From Zonotrichia leucophrys gambelii (Eukaryota; Chordata; Aves; Passeriformes; Passerellidae), in assembly GCF_028769735.1 (NCBI RefSeq), contig NC_088173.1:24678038-24742037 (forward strand): a stretch of DNA of 64,000 bases, read 5' to 3'. Of the stretch, positions 13,801 to 25,079 are shown one piece after another; positions within the stretch are counted from its first letter, which is position 1, and every line of letters starts with the position of its first letter. A program made the position numbers and the translations under genes. Under the pieces are notes generated by a model, which did no database searches, was not told the DNA's origin, and worked only from the letters and a program-made list of their open reading frames with translations.

Positions 13801-14594
13801 TCAGGCTTCACAAAGAGGCTGTCTATAAACAAGGATTTAAGAACTAGAAAAGCTACTTATCACTTCCCTGGAGAGTGTCTGAACCTGAGAGTACTCAGTA
13901 TAGAGTACTCCTCGCCACCAGAACAGAAATCAGCAGCAATCTTGGCACTTTCCTGGAAGGTTATCTTCATGTCCAGAAAAAGTAGGGAAGATGAAGTAAA
14001 GTTTTTCTTAGCAGGAAAGTCGTGCTTATGAAAGTGGAAACTTTAAATTTATTAAATAACAAATACCCTTAATCACTATATTATGTTCTATATCCCTGCT
14101 GCCATACTGGCACTTCCCTTCCTGATGTCTCTAGGATATTGAGGGCAAACACAGCATTAACCCTTGCAAACAGGACCCTCTTCTCCCCTGCCTGGTACGT
14201 GTTTGCATGTGCAACATCTTGCCTGCATCACAGACACAGAGCAGGAGTTGAAGAGACAATACAACTGTGTTCCACACTGGAAACTCAAGGGCTATCCAAC
14301 ATGAGTAAATACAGATGCTTTCAGCTCCCTCCGCTTATTCATATTTATTTTAACAGGTGATCAAATCACAGCACTTAGCAAGTAAAAATAATAAAACACA
14401 GTTAGCTCTTTGAAAAACAAATATGTGCCACTAAGAACAAAGAGTTTATGTTTCCCATCATTCCCCTCTCCTTTGAATCAAGACAAATTTGCCGTAAGGA
14501 TGAAACATGACAGAGAAAGAGAAAAAGGCGAGGCAGAATTCACATCCACTCCTACAGCATTATGTAAAAAAAGAGGTTTTACTTTAATTCTTAC
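7833..14594 (-). other. FHDC1: FHDC1 intron, about 6.8 kb
   Basis: Intron between the first coding exon and the 62-nt FH2 exon, with donor GTAAGA at 14594. It contains a short imperfect tandem duplication at 8263-8305 and a 139-codon minus-strand open frame at 11982-12401 of unknown meaning. The part from about 11.0 to 13.2 kb is moderately GC-richer than its surroundings. No gene is recognised within it. Confidence 0.75.
8263..8305. repeat. short direct repeat, unit about 25 bp
   Basis: The 18-bp string atgggatttctaagcaga occurs at about 8263 and again at about 8288, with similar bases between the copies. This looks like a small local slippage duplication inside the FHDC1 intron. Confidence 0.7.
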
Positions 14595-15077
14595 CTCCTC
14601 TTTAGTCTCTTTAAATGAAGACTTTAAAGATCGTCTTCGAGAGTCCTGGGGTTTGGCTTCCTCCTGCTGCCCAAAAAGTTCCTCAATTGTCTTCGTATCA
14701 ATTTGATACTGTGGTCGTGCAGCAATTGTCCAGATATTGTTTTTACCACGGACTTGTTCCTCGGGGATAGTTTTCCAGAAAAAGCTCCGCATTCGTTTTT
14801 TTTTGCCGTGGCTGTCGTGCCCATTGAGCAGCTGTGGAGGCAGAGGTACGCTGGGGCCGGGCAGTGGAGGAGGGGGTGGCGGAGGGGGTGGCATGCCTGG
14901 GGGCAGCGGAGGGGCTGGGGGAGCCCCAGTGGGGGGACATGGCGCGGGGGGCGGCGATGCTGCAGGCTGAGAAAGTTGAGGCGCTGTCGTCGTATCCTCG
15001 CTCATTAATCCCGTCGCAACTGGAATTGCCCCATTTTCTTTATCATTGACCAGGGAGAGACAATTCATAACATGCAT
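14595..15077 (-). CDS. FHDC1: FHDC1 first coding exon: start codon, FH1 region, FH2 start
   Basis: 161 codons of FHDC1, a formin whose human orthologue binds actin and microtubules and affects Golgi ribbon assembly and cilia (family knowledge). The start MHVMNC is characteristic of FHDC1, and the ATG has A at -3. Residues about 41-83 form the proline-rich FH1 region with one run of nine prolines; such tracts bind profilin and SH3 domains. From about residue 91 the basic GKKKRMRSFFWKTIPEEQVR block starts the FH2 lasso/linker region, followed by the motif IDTKTIEELFGQQEE. The exon ends in phase 0 at a strong donor (GAG, then GTAAGA). Unlike diaphanous-type formins there is no N-terminal GTPase-binding/DID region before FH1, as expected for FHDC1. 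The antisense glycine- and arginine-rich frames here are shadows of the proline codons. Confidence 0.96.
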
Positions 15078-15226
15078 TTTACAGCCTCCCCGAAGGGGAG
15101 AGTGTTACTTCCTTGGATGGGTTTGGAGCATGGAACAGCCGGCGCGGCAGGCGCTGGGATCACGCCCTCTCAAAGCCTATCTGCCGGCAGCGGCAGCGCA
15201 AGAGGGGACTGCACCATCTCCGCAAC
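15078..15226 (-). other. FHDC1: FHDC1 5' UTR part of exon 2
   Basis: Upstream of the FHDC1 ATG, the minus strand has a good acceptor (TTTGTCGCAG ending at 15227). This gives a predicted 149-nt 5' UTR segment in the same exon as the start codon. It contains one upstream ATG. The acceptor position is inferred from consensus only. Confidence 0.6.
15170..15217 (-). promoter_or_regulatory. upstream ORF in FHDC1 5' UTR (15 codons plus stop)
   Basis: A minus-strand ATG at 15217 with G at -3 and G at +4 (GAGATGG, a good context) opens a 15-codon frame ending in TGA at 15170, 92 nt before the main ATG. If this UTR is transcribed as predicted, the uORF could lower translation of FHDC1. It is seen in sequence only. 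Confidence 0.5.
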
Positions 15227-18200
15227 CTGCGACAAAGGACAACAGGGACACTCAGGTCACACACACTGGACACTGGCCCTCACACTGAAAAGACACCAAA
15301 GGCACAACACCTATCAAGTTCTCAATCCAGAAGGGAAATTTAGTGAATCAAAAGCCTTTCACGGGGCAGTAGTTTAACATTTATCCACACCAAGGTTTCA
15401 AACAGCTTCAGGTGCCTAGATTTCAAGAACATATATAAACACAAGAATACCACTACATCACCCACAGTGGGTATCAAAACTACCTATTAATCTCCATTCA
15501 GTGCAATTTTGTAAAAGAATATAGTTATCTCAAATTATTAAAAAAACTATTATTCCACTGCTAATTTCAGGTATGTTTTTAAAGCTGACTGCACACAGTA
15601 CTAACTATGGTACTAACTGCATCAAACAGACCCTGTTTGAATCTTCTAAAACATGGTTCAAACCCAAACTGCATAAAAATAGCTACAAATTTGCTGATGA
15701 TTTAACAGTCTGGCCTAGTGTACTACTTTTTTTGCCTTTGTATTTTTCACATAAATGTAAATAAGGGCAACAATAGTGTACAGTCCCTTAAGTCTCTGTG
15801 TTCGCTGAGCATGAACTTAAAGTATTATTGGTGTGGCTGCACTATCTCCTGAAATACCCTCAGAGAAGACAGACCACAGTTTGATCAAGCTGTCCTTGAT
15901 AATTTACTTCAGCATCCAGGTTAACAGTGTCAGTTGAATAACAGAGAGAGAGAAAGGACAGAGAAGCTGGAAGGTGGAACAGGACCCCACACATCCTAAG
16001 CACTGCACATATGCAAAGCTTTAAATACTTTGGCAAGTTTTAACCTCTGGATTATCTCATAAAACAACAGGAATCAGAGTGGGTTTTAGCACTTTTTTAT
16101 GCTGTTACCTTCTAAATAAAAATGCTGTTATAAGCAGCAAACCTTCAGGTAAGAGCATGAGTTCCACAAACCCCACACTTTTAACAAACCGAATCTATTG
16201 AAACAGATTTAATTCATAAGTCTCAGAGAAAAACTAAAGTGTTTCAAATACATACCAATGACGAATCTCATGATTTTATGAAAATTTGGAAGCTATCTCC
16301 AAAAAAAAAATTTGGGAATTTACAAGAAAAAAAATTGAAAATTCAAAGATGGCACACAATGCAAACTCAGATAGGAGACAAACAGGCCCCTGAGGAAAAC
16401 TCAGTCTCAGGAAACTTCACCAGAAAAAGCTCAAGTAATGCACTGGCACAAGAACAACATCAAATCAGAAATTTGGCACTGACTTAGTGGTATGCCTCCT
16501 CAGCAGGGTTCACACGGAGCTAATAGCAACCCAGATCAATTTGACATTGTATAATAGTGATGAAAAAAACTTCGCTATTTTTGCCAGAGATCCATCACTA
16601 GACCGTACATGAACAAACAGACCCAAGTCACAGAAAAAAGCCTTAGGGTAAATTCTCTCTTGGTCCGCAAGGACTCAGCCACTCAGAGCTTCACTGAAAT
16701 CAATGGAAAACAACACAAAATCATCCACTGTACCTTTTCTTCTCAAAACTTTGCTCAGGTAGCAATGACCTCCTCTCTCCTGCTTCAGATTTTCCGATCT
16801 CATACCTTACGTTATCCGCACGTTTACAAGAACAGAAAACATATATAAAAAGCCTGTATGAGGTTTAAATCACAGGCATGATGGAAAATATTTTAATGGC
16901 ATGGTAAAAAGGAGAGAAGCTACAAAGAAAGTGGATCAGGATAGAGTGTTTCAAATTTAAGTCAGCATTAATACTGAGCTGCTATTACAGGGCGCTGCAT
17001 GTTCACGCCTCTCCTCCCAAATTCATGATCATAGAAGCAGAGAGGCATAAAAAAGCAGGTGCAAGGTGGTGGAAGGAGATTAACCACTCAAAGCAATTAA
17101 GTGTTGCATTAATTTAAAGAAATACTCAACTAGGAAAAACACTCTTCCTCCCTACTACTTATTTAAAAATGAAAAATGTATTAGCTAGTTTTCCACCATC
17201 ATATAAAGCAGTATTCAACATTAGTATTTTCTAACTCGGGTTCCCACACATTCACCAAAAAAAGTTTAAAAAAAGACACAGACAGACTGACCGACCACGC
17301 CCCAGGCAACAGTCAAGAACCTCATTTTGAGACTTTCAATAAATCCATCTGCTTTAGGAAAAACAGGATCAAATCCTAATGGAACAGGGTTGTAGGAGAT
17401 GAATCATCAGAGTCGCAGCACTAACACACAGGAGTGGAAAACGACTGATCTCAGACCTGAGCGCTCCTGCGCTAGACAAGGGACACTCCTAGTGAAAGGA
17501 GTGGAGAAGGCACGGGGAAGAAAACATCCCAACCTAGATGTAAAGATAGATAGAACAGGAAAAACTGTTTTCAATCCAACGAGCCCCGTACTGCTTTAGA
17601 TGAGGTAACACCCAGAACCAGGAAAGGGGAGGAATCGGCATTTGGAAGGAAGGCACAAAAGGAAAGGCACAGCATAAAGGCTGGCATTCAGCTTTGTTTT
17701 CTGACAGATAAGCACGATCCAGGTGACAGAGGTCACCTGCTTGTGAGAGGATGGCAGTCTCGAGTTACCAGACACCAGGAGACTGGTCAAAATTCCCTTC
17801 TCATGCTGCCTCTCCGGAGGAGCGGCTCAAAGCTCTTCCCAGCGGAGGCTCCCACCGCCACCGTGGGTGGGAGAGGAGAGGAGCTGGCAGCCAGGACAGG
17901 TTCTGGGCTGCTCGCTGCTATCAGCAGGTGCCTCTGAGCAGGAAGTACAGCAAGAGGAGGTGGGGAACAAGGCAGCCGTTCCAACTGTGAGCTACAGATC
18001 ACCAAGACACGCCGGGACTAGGATGCGTAATAGAAGCCAAGCAAAATTTTAACTCCTAAGGAGCCTCTCCACACTTTTCAAAGGATTAAAGGGGAAAAAA
18101 AATGAACCAAAGAACAAACGTTTAAGACGTTGCAATTAGACCTCATTGTTGCATGTCTGTTATCCAAAACAGCCGGAGAAGCACCAAAGCTCTAAAGTAA

Positions 18201-19481
18201 CATCTTTACTGCACGTTTTAATTGTGTCCATATTTGGCATAAAAGAAATATTTTATTTCCTTGTCTCATTCATTGTTTTAGCCAAGCTAATCTAACTTGG
18301 GAATGTAATTTAGAAGTTAGAGGGTGGGGACAACTTTCTCCGCAGGTAAGAGGAGCACTCTAAAGTAATTTGTTTCTTGCAAAAAAGGCAGTTGCCACTA
18401 AGACAGACACAGATTGTGTTTGCATACACAAATTAACAGGTGAGATGCACGACGCACTGAAGGGCATTTCATAATTCATACTGCAAGATATGACTGACTC
18501 CCTTTAACTCACACTTTATGCTCTCCCCTGCCCACGGTTCTGTATCAGGCGCCCTCCAAGTTCTCATGAGAACAACGCCGAGCCTAACCACAGCATTTGG
18601 GTGTCTGTGTCTCAAGAACAACCCTACAAAAGGCAAAGGGAGCAACTAGTTGCTGACTGCAGACAGAGGAGCTGCAAACGCCAATAACCATCCCCTGATC
18701 CTGCCAAAATCTGCGGATTACAAGGAACACGCATCTCACGCTATTCAGCGACTCCGCACTTGCCGGCTCAGTGCATCCCACAGAAGCGCTGTGCGGCACC
18801 GCGTCCCTGCCGGGCCCTGGCGGGGCTGGCCCGGGGGGCTCGACCCCGGCTATTTCTGTTCGGCCCCCAGGTGCCGCAGGGACAGGGCTCTCTCGGGAGG
18901 AGCCCCAGCCGCAGCGCTGCGCTCTCCGCCCGGACCAGGGGCCAGGCTGCGGTGCCCGTGGGGGCCCTGCCGCCGGGACCACCCGAGGGGCAGCGACAGA
19001 TCCTTACTCCCTAATTCCTTTCCACCGACCCCGTAGGCCACGGGGCACCGCGGAGGGCGCTGGCGGCTCGGCTGCACCCGGGGTAACACCGCGCCCGCTG
19101 CCCCCCGGCTCCGCCGGACCCCGCCGCCCGGGGTAACACCGCGCCCTGACCCGGTGGGAGCGCCCCGACCCCGCTGTCCCCGCAGGACGCGGCGGGGGCA
19201 GCGCTCGGCCCGCCGGAGAAAGCCGGGACAGCGCCCGGGACAGCGCCGTGCGAGCGGAGCGGCGGCAGCAGCTCTCCCGCCGTGCCAGGGGGGGCCGGGC
19301 CCGGGGTCCCGCGGGAAAGGGAGTCCGTCTTCTCCTCGGGAGCGCTCCCCCTCCTACGCCCCGGGAAGGCGGCGAAGGACCCGCGCAGGAGGGCGGCGAC
19401 ACCCCCGCACTGCCCGGCCCGGCTGCGCCCCCCGGCACCGCGGAGCCCGGCCCGGCCCGGGGGTCCCCGCGCCCCGCTCAC
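15227..19481 (-). other. FHDC1: FHDC1 intron 1 (predicted), about 4.3 kb
   Basis: Predicted intron between the CpG-island first exon (donor GTGAGC at 19481) and the exon carrying the start codon. It is AT-rich until about 17.4 kb and becomes GC-rich toward the island. No coding exon or recognised repeat is seen. A plus-strand donor-like site (CAGGTAAGA, around 18344-18352) could belong to an antisense transcript, but nothing else supports that. Confidence 0.55.
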
Positions 19482-19850
19482 CTCGGTGCCCGCGGGAGCA
19501 CGCGGCGCAGCCCGGTCCGGTGCCGCCGCCGCCGCCGCCGCTTCCTCCCATCGCGCCCGGGCCGGCCGCGCCGCCGGAGCGCGGGGCGGGGCAGCGCAGG
19601 CGCGCCCGGGCGGGGCCGCGGCAGGTGACGGTGGCGGCGGCGGCCCCGGGAGCGGCCCGGCCCCGGGGCAGCGGGGCCTCGATCCCCCTGCCCGGCCCGT
19701 GCCACCGCAAAGCCCGTGCGGGAGGAGAGCGACCCGCGGCCCAGCGCCGGTGCCGCCGCCGCGGCGAACGGAGATGCGCAGTGGCGCCTCCGGGGGCGCT
19801 GGGTCTAAGCCAGCTCCGGCTGAGCTGCTCTATCGACACATCCAGCCATC
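18770..19850 (-). promoter_or_regulatory. FHDC1: CpG island, likely FHDC1 promoter
   Basis: An abrupt, very GC-rich and CpG-dense block in otherwise AT-rich DNA, with GC boxes at 19583-19592 (GGGGCGGGGC) and 19608-19617 and a CCG triplet run near 19521-19541. It lies 3.7-4.8 kb upstream of the FHDC1 start codon on the proper side. CpG islands mark promoters of broadly expressed vertebrate genes, so this is the best candidate for the FHDC1 start site. No TATA box is evident. The long arginine-, proline- and glycine-rich open frames across it are composition artefacts. The island could also drive divergent plus-strand transcription. Confidence 0.8.
19482..19560 (-). other. FHDC1: putative FHDC1 non-coding exon 1
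   Basis: Within the CpG island the minus strand has a consensus donor (ACCGAG, then GTGAGCGG) with the last exon base at 19482. The 5' end given is approximate and is set just downstream of the GC boxes. An alternative upstream donor (CACAG, then GTAAGATAAG) at 20568/20567 could mark a different first exon. Both are predictions from splice consensus only. Confidence 0.35.
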
Positions 19851-22800
19851 CCTGCCCGCACGCTGTCACCGCGCTCACAGCAACTATTTCTATGGGAGCA
19901 GGACAGCGGGGCTACCGGCAGCGGCCCCGCTGGAAGGAACGGGCTCCTCTCCACTGCTGAAGCCTTTCGCTCTCTGCCCACGCTCCCGAGCAAGCGCATC
20001 CCTCGGTCCGTCCCGCATCCCTCACCCCGGCGCTCCCCGCCGGCTCAGCCCTGCAAGCTCGGGGGAAGAGGCAAGACGAGTCCCTTGTGACTCCAAAGCG
20101 GACGGTGGGAGAGAAGTGCAGACGAATTTAAGATGTGATCACAGCCCTGGGTTACAGCGCTCCAGGCAGCAGCGCATGTGAGTTGTGGATGCCCGAAAGC
20201 CAAAGTACCATCGACTGATAAGACAGCAAACAAATACAAACGGTTCTAAAATATTCTATCGAGAGATTGAATCCTATGTCTAAAATAAAAATATTTTCCC
20301 AGGAGGAGTAAAGGTGAAGAACCTCACTCAAGTCAATTAATAGTCAGCCACACACCCCAACACTACTTTATACAGAAGGCAAATTCCAAAGATGGAAACA
20401 GGAACTCTTCCTTTCCTGAGAAAGGAGGGAGGGAGGAAGAAGAAACCTCACTTCTAGTCCTGCTTAATAAGCCACCAAAGCTTCTGAGCTGAGCACAGGC
20501 AAGAGAAAACACCTTGATACAACCAGGGGTGGGAAAGCAAGAGCAGCAGGACAAAATCTTATCTTACCTGTGTAGTGCCTCACCTGTGCTATTCAGTCGG
20601 CTCAGGTGTTGGGAGGCAGGAACCAGAGGAAGAGTGGGGAACCAGGTGGCCTCCTCTGGCTCAGGCCCATGGTTGCAGGGGTTACACCATTCCTGCTCAC
20701 AGTTCTGCAGCCAGAAATCTGTCTGACCTACTGGTCTGGCAGGACAGCCTGCTTTAGTCACCTCAATTTTAAAAAGTAATATTAGAACAAAAGGAAAATT
20801 TAAGGAATGTAATGCCAGAACCCAGTCATTTAAGCTGAAAATTCACTGAATGGAAAGAGTTGAAGTGCAGTAAAAGGCAATTCCCTTCAGAGCACACATC
20901 TCTGCTTGGCAGGGTTAGCACAGCTGGAGAGGACACGCTCAGCTCGGAGCCAGCGTGGACATTCCTCGAGAGTGTCAGGGCGGCCCTGAGGTCATCCCGA
21001 GGAAGCGCTTTGCGCCCGGACTGTAACCGCTGCTGCCGGAGCCAAAGGCACTTGTTTTCATTGCTGCCAGTCATGAGCACAAATGTGCTCTGGAAAAGAC
21101 GGAAAGAGCAAGCCAAACAAGAGACTTGCATAATGGCATTGTATGTGAAAAGTCAAAACCCAAACAGGACAGCAGAGGACCTGGGAGCCAGTCCGGATGT
21201 GAAGTTAAACTCTTCACTTTTCCTCACCCTGTGCGTTTGTTCTCCCTGAACTTTTCCAAAACGTGTTAGCAAATTCATTTTAAATTTTTAGCTTTAGATT
21301 TTTTTCACCTAAATATGTAACACTCAACAGGCAAATATTTTGCCCACACGGCTAAAATGACTCTGAGTTATAAACAACTGAAAACTGGTCTTTACAGTAG
21401 GAAGTATTAGGCAACTTTAATAATAGGCAGATCAAGCAGCCCCGCCTATAATAAACAACAAATGCACCTCCCTAGAACAGATAGCATTTAGATGAGTTGG
21501 TATACTAGAAAACCAAATCATACTGTTAATTTTTTAAGATGTCCAATTAATGAAATGCTCAAGACAGTTTCAGGATTAATACTTTTTTTAAAGCTTTTTT
21601 TTTTTCTTATGAGAAGTAAAAAAACACCTTGTCTTTTGTAAACTCTGCTTTTCTTCAGAGCACGGAGCATCTAATTCTTTAGGCTGAACACAAATCTAAT
21701 GACTGAACACATCTAATGGAAATAAAAGCAATTTACACCACCTGAAAAAAGGTGTCATCGTCATTACAATCCCTCAATTTTAAAGAGTTTGGATAAAAGG
21801 AGGAGAAAAATTTAATTGTGACACTCCTGTCACAATAACCAAGTTATATTTGGGCTCAAAATTAAGTACTCTGTTAGTTAAGCTCTCAAAACAAAATCTG
21901 CAATTAATTACCACCATCACATAAAACTAGCATGATGCATATGTAAGAAAGGCAAATCAAAACTGAACAGGCAACACTAGTTTTTAACATTATTTATCAC
22001 TTAAGTGCTTGAATTTACAGCCCTTAGTATTTTTTAAAAGGCAGCAAGATGTATAATTATTTAATTAGCACAGTAAGACACACTATTCATTAAGTAATAG
22101 GAACACACTGCTGATAGCTGAACTGCTCCTGACTGAACCAATGGATTTGTGCTGCCGTGAACAGCAACAACAGGGAAAACCTGAACTAAAAAGTTGTTTC
22201 AGGATTATTCTGTTCTAGATCTGATCTCTGCACTTAATTAAGAAATGTTATCAGACAGCCACACTGGGACCCATCTCAGTCCTGCCAACCAGCGTTACAC
22301 GGGAACTCTGCAAAGATTCTCCTGATCTCTCTTTTTGCTCCTCCTGGAATATCAAATTTACTACTCCTCCAGTAGTAAAACAGATTCTCATCAAGGGATG
22401 AGACTGAGTGTATTTGCTCAGAAATACAAAGTTCTGTTCACCTACAGCCATTATAAAAACTTGAATGCCCACTTTATGCTGGGAACAAGTACTTTACAGA
22501 AATACACCACCAAGAGCAGACAACACAGAATTGTTGCTGCTCCTGCTCCCTTCTTACACTTTTTTTTCAGAAAGGCAGCTGAAGTGTAAAAGGCAATGCT
22601 TCTGTGCCAGCAGTCTCAGCCACAGGAAACAAAAGACTGGCAAACCACAGACTGAGCTTTTCTGTCCAAGGCCACTGCAGTGCAAGCTTCATACACGGCT
22701 GCTCTGTGCCTCAGAGCAGGGACCTGCTGGAAACAGCAGCACATCCCTTTCCCTTTCCACTGCTTCTCCACCAATTTATGCCCTTCTTGCCCAAGGCAGG

Positions 22801-25079
22801 CACAAACCATCCTACCTGCTACTCCTACACTACAGGGTAAGCTGCCTCCTTCACTCCCTTCAATCTATTACCGCGATGACAAAAACATGTGAACACCCTC
22901 CTTGTCCCTGGCCATTTGGTTTCCACACAAGACTCATGGAAATGCAGAGGAGGGATGTTGGTAAAACACGTGTAGAGGTGAACAAGAGCTGTCACAGACA
23001 GAGAACTCTGTTTTCTGTGTATCCCTGCCTTTAACACCAGAGCAACCAGAAAGAACGCAAAGATGTCAAAGAGCAACAAACAGTAAGAAGCAAGAGAAAT
23101 ATAAACCAAGCAGTCAAATCCTCTGTCTAATAAAGATCTTCTAATAAAAAAACCCTTTCATCTTGACACAGCTTAGCAACAAGTAGTTTGGTTAATTTTA
23201 GGGTGGGAGCTACCATAAAATATGGTAACATTCACAACTAATATAAAAAAATTTGTGACTAGTACAACCCTTACACCAAGCATGCAACATGGAAAAGATA
23301 ACCAGACTAAAAAAAACCCAAACCTGAAGGCAATTGCAGATGAGGAATGCTACATAATTACAATAGCTTTCACTTTTTGTAACACCACAACAAGGAACAA
23401 GAGCAGATAAGCAAAGCATAAAAAGTGAATATGCCCCCCATTCAGTTCAAAACAGAGTTGAGGGAAACATTTAGCTTTCTTTTTACATTACTTTGATCAT
23501 TTTTGAAAGGACAGACAGACTAGAGATAAGGTTTCTGGGAAAACCAGCTGACTGAAGATCGAAAAAAAAGGCTGTTACTTTAATGATGTTATGATGTTAA
23601 TGATGTATTAGTATACTCTTGCCTGTGTAGATCTCTCTCCAAATAAAAATACAGAGACATTTTGTAACCAGAAATGTTCTTTGTATGAGGCTTGTAAAAG
23701 CATGAAGTAGGCCAAAGAGCATTTTTAGAGCACAAAAGCTGCTGGTAGAATTCAGATTAACAAAATAACATGAGCAACAAGTTTCAAACAAGCCAGGAGT
23801 ACAGATAACTTATAGTACGGTCACTGAGAATCAAATCAGCTCACCATGTCTGGTACAGCAGCTACAACAGCATATCTGAAAATGTCACTAATTGCTTTGA
23901 GTTCTTCATCCTAAGAAACCTCATGCAACACTGTAAGCATTATTGTAACAATTTAACAGAGATGAAATCTGTCACAGACAAGTCTCTACAAGGTGGGTAT
24001 GGCCTCCTCTACAAACAACAAAAACATCCCATCCTGACAACTGTCCACCTAGATAAAGGCCACATTACAACCTTAAAATATTTATAATGCTTTTTTATGA
24101 GGATCAGAAAGCCTCACAACCATAACCACTTCCCATTGGAAATGCTGAAGTGTCTTTTCTCTTACAATCTCTTGATACAAGTTTCTAAATCTGGTTAGCT
24201 CTAAAAAGTTAATTTTAAATATAAGATATGAGCTTGAATAATTTCATAAGCACATGTATTTGAGCAGTGAACAAAGAAAGCTACAGTACTACAGCAGGCT
24301 ACTATCAGTTTAATAACTTATTGAACAGAGAACTCTCCTCACTGAGGCTTCCCATTAGAACAATTGCTTTGCTGAGCAAAATGGACTAATTCTTCCTTTC
24401 CCCAGTATTAAACAATACAGACAGGTTTTAGCAAGTAATCTCTTTGGTCCCACCTTTTCTTCCAGGTGAAGAGACTCCAGCAGTTTCAAGCCATTGCAAA
24501 AGTTTGAGGATTACACAATGCCACATTGGTCAGTCTTTCTTAAGGCAACTGCAGAATCAAGTTCACTCTTACCATTTCTGACAGACGAGTTCCTTCTGAT
24601 CAGCAGCAATCCCAGGCAGGGGACACATGAATCTCAGGGAGAAACCAAGAGCACGTGTTCCTCATGTACCCTTTTCCTGCAGTGTTCTGAAAGCCCAATA
24701 CTTCAGTTATGGCCAGTGGGCTTGCATTCTTCACCCCTGCAATAATGCATTTCCCAGTTCAAGCCTACAATCACTCAGCTCGCTTACCTTGCACCATCAT
24801 ACCACATGTGTGCCAAGATTCAGTGGAATCAATGGCTTCATAAGAATTGTAAATAAAATTTAATTTCCTTTAGAAGTTCAAGTCAAAACCCACATATATT
24901 AAAAGATTTGTTTCACTATGGATTTACTTTCCAGTTGAACTTGCCCACATTTAAAACAGCATCACTACCCTAGCGCTGCTTTATGAGATGTTCTTGGGCA
25001 GGGGTGACAACTCACAAAAGTAGGACTAAGCCTTCACTGCAGAAGCTCCCTTCTACTTTTAACATCACAACTCAAGAAA
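19851..25079. other. FHDC1-ARFIP1 intergenic region
   Basis: Sequence between the FHDC1 CpG island and the probable end of the ARFIP1 transcript. The first 1.2 kb still has scattered CpGs. Copy 1 of the 766-bp direct repeat lies at 22098-22863. The rest is AT-rich, with short homopolymer runs (for example the T run near 21596-21605), and shows no recognisable gene. Confidence 0.6.
22098..22863. repeat. 766-bp direct repeat, copy 1
   Basis: Identical by eye to 31105-31870, in the same orientation, offset exactly 9007 bp. Left flanks are unrelated. On the right, the next 17 bases (to 22880) are similar with five differences, then similarity fades. It contains no recognised protein, although its frames are the same in both copies. 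On the plus strand it has an exon-like layout: a long pyrimidine tract with TTTTTTCAG ending at 22570 and a donor-like AGGGTAAGC at 22837. It could be a recent segmental duplication, a young low-copy mobile element or a gene-conversion tract. It lacks a poly-A tail, terminal inverted repeats and clear target-site duplications. Confidence 0.95.

Noticed and set aside
14703..15077. Plus-strand glycine- and arginine-rich frames opposite the FHDC1 exon
   Set aside because: They are antisense shadows of the FH1 proline codons. The minus-strand frame is the conserved one.
18584..20181. Many long overlapping open frames on both strands, up to 299 codons
   Set aside because: They lie in a CpG island where stop codons are rare. 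The translations are low-complexity Arg/Pro/Gly/Ala in several frames at once, with no domain.
22465..23034. A 189-codon frame (and its 145-codon counterpart at 31472) as a duplicated protein gene
   Set aside because: No recognisable domain. The two frames diverge once past the repeat edge, so the C-terminal part is not shared. Several other frames are equally open in the same segment.
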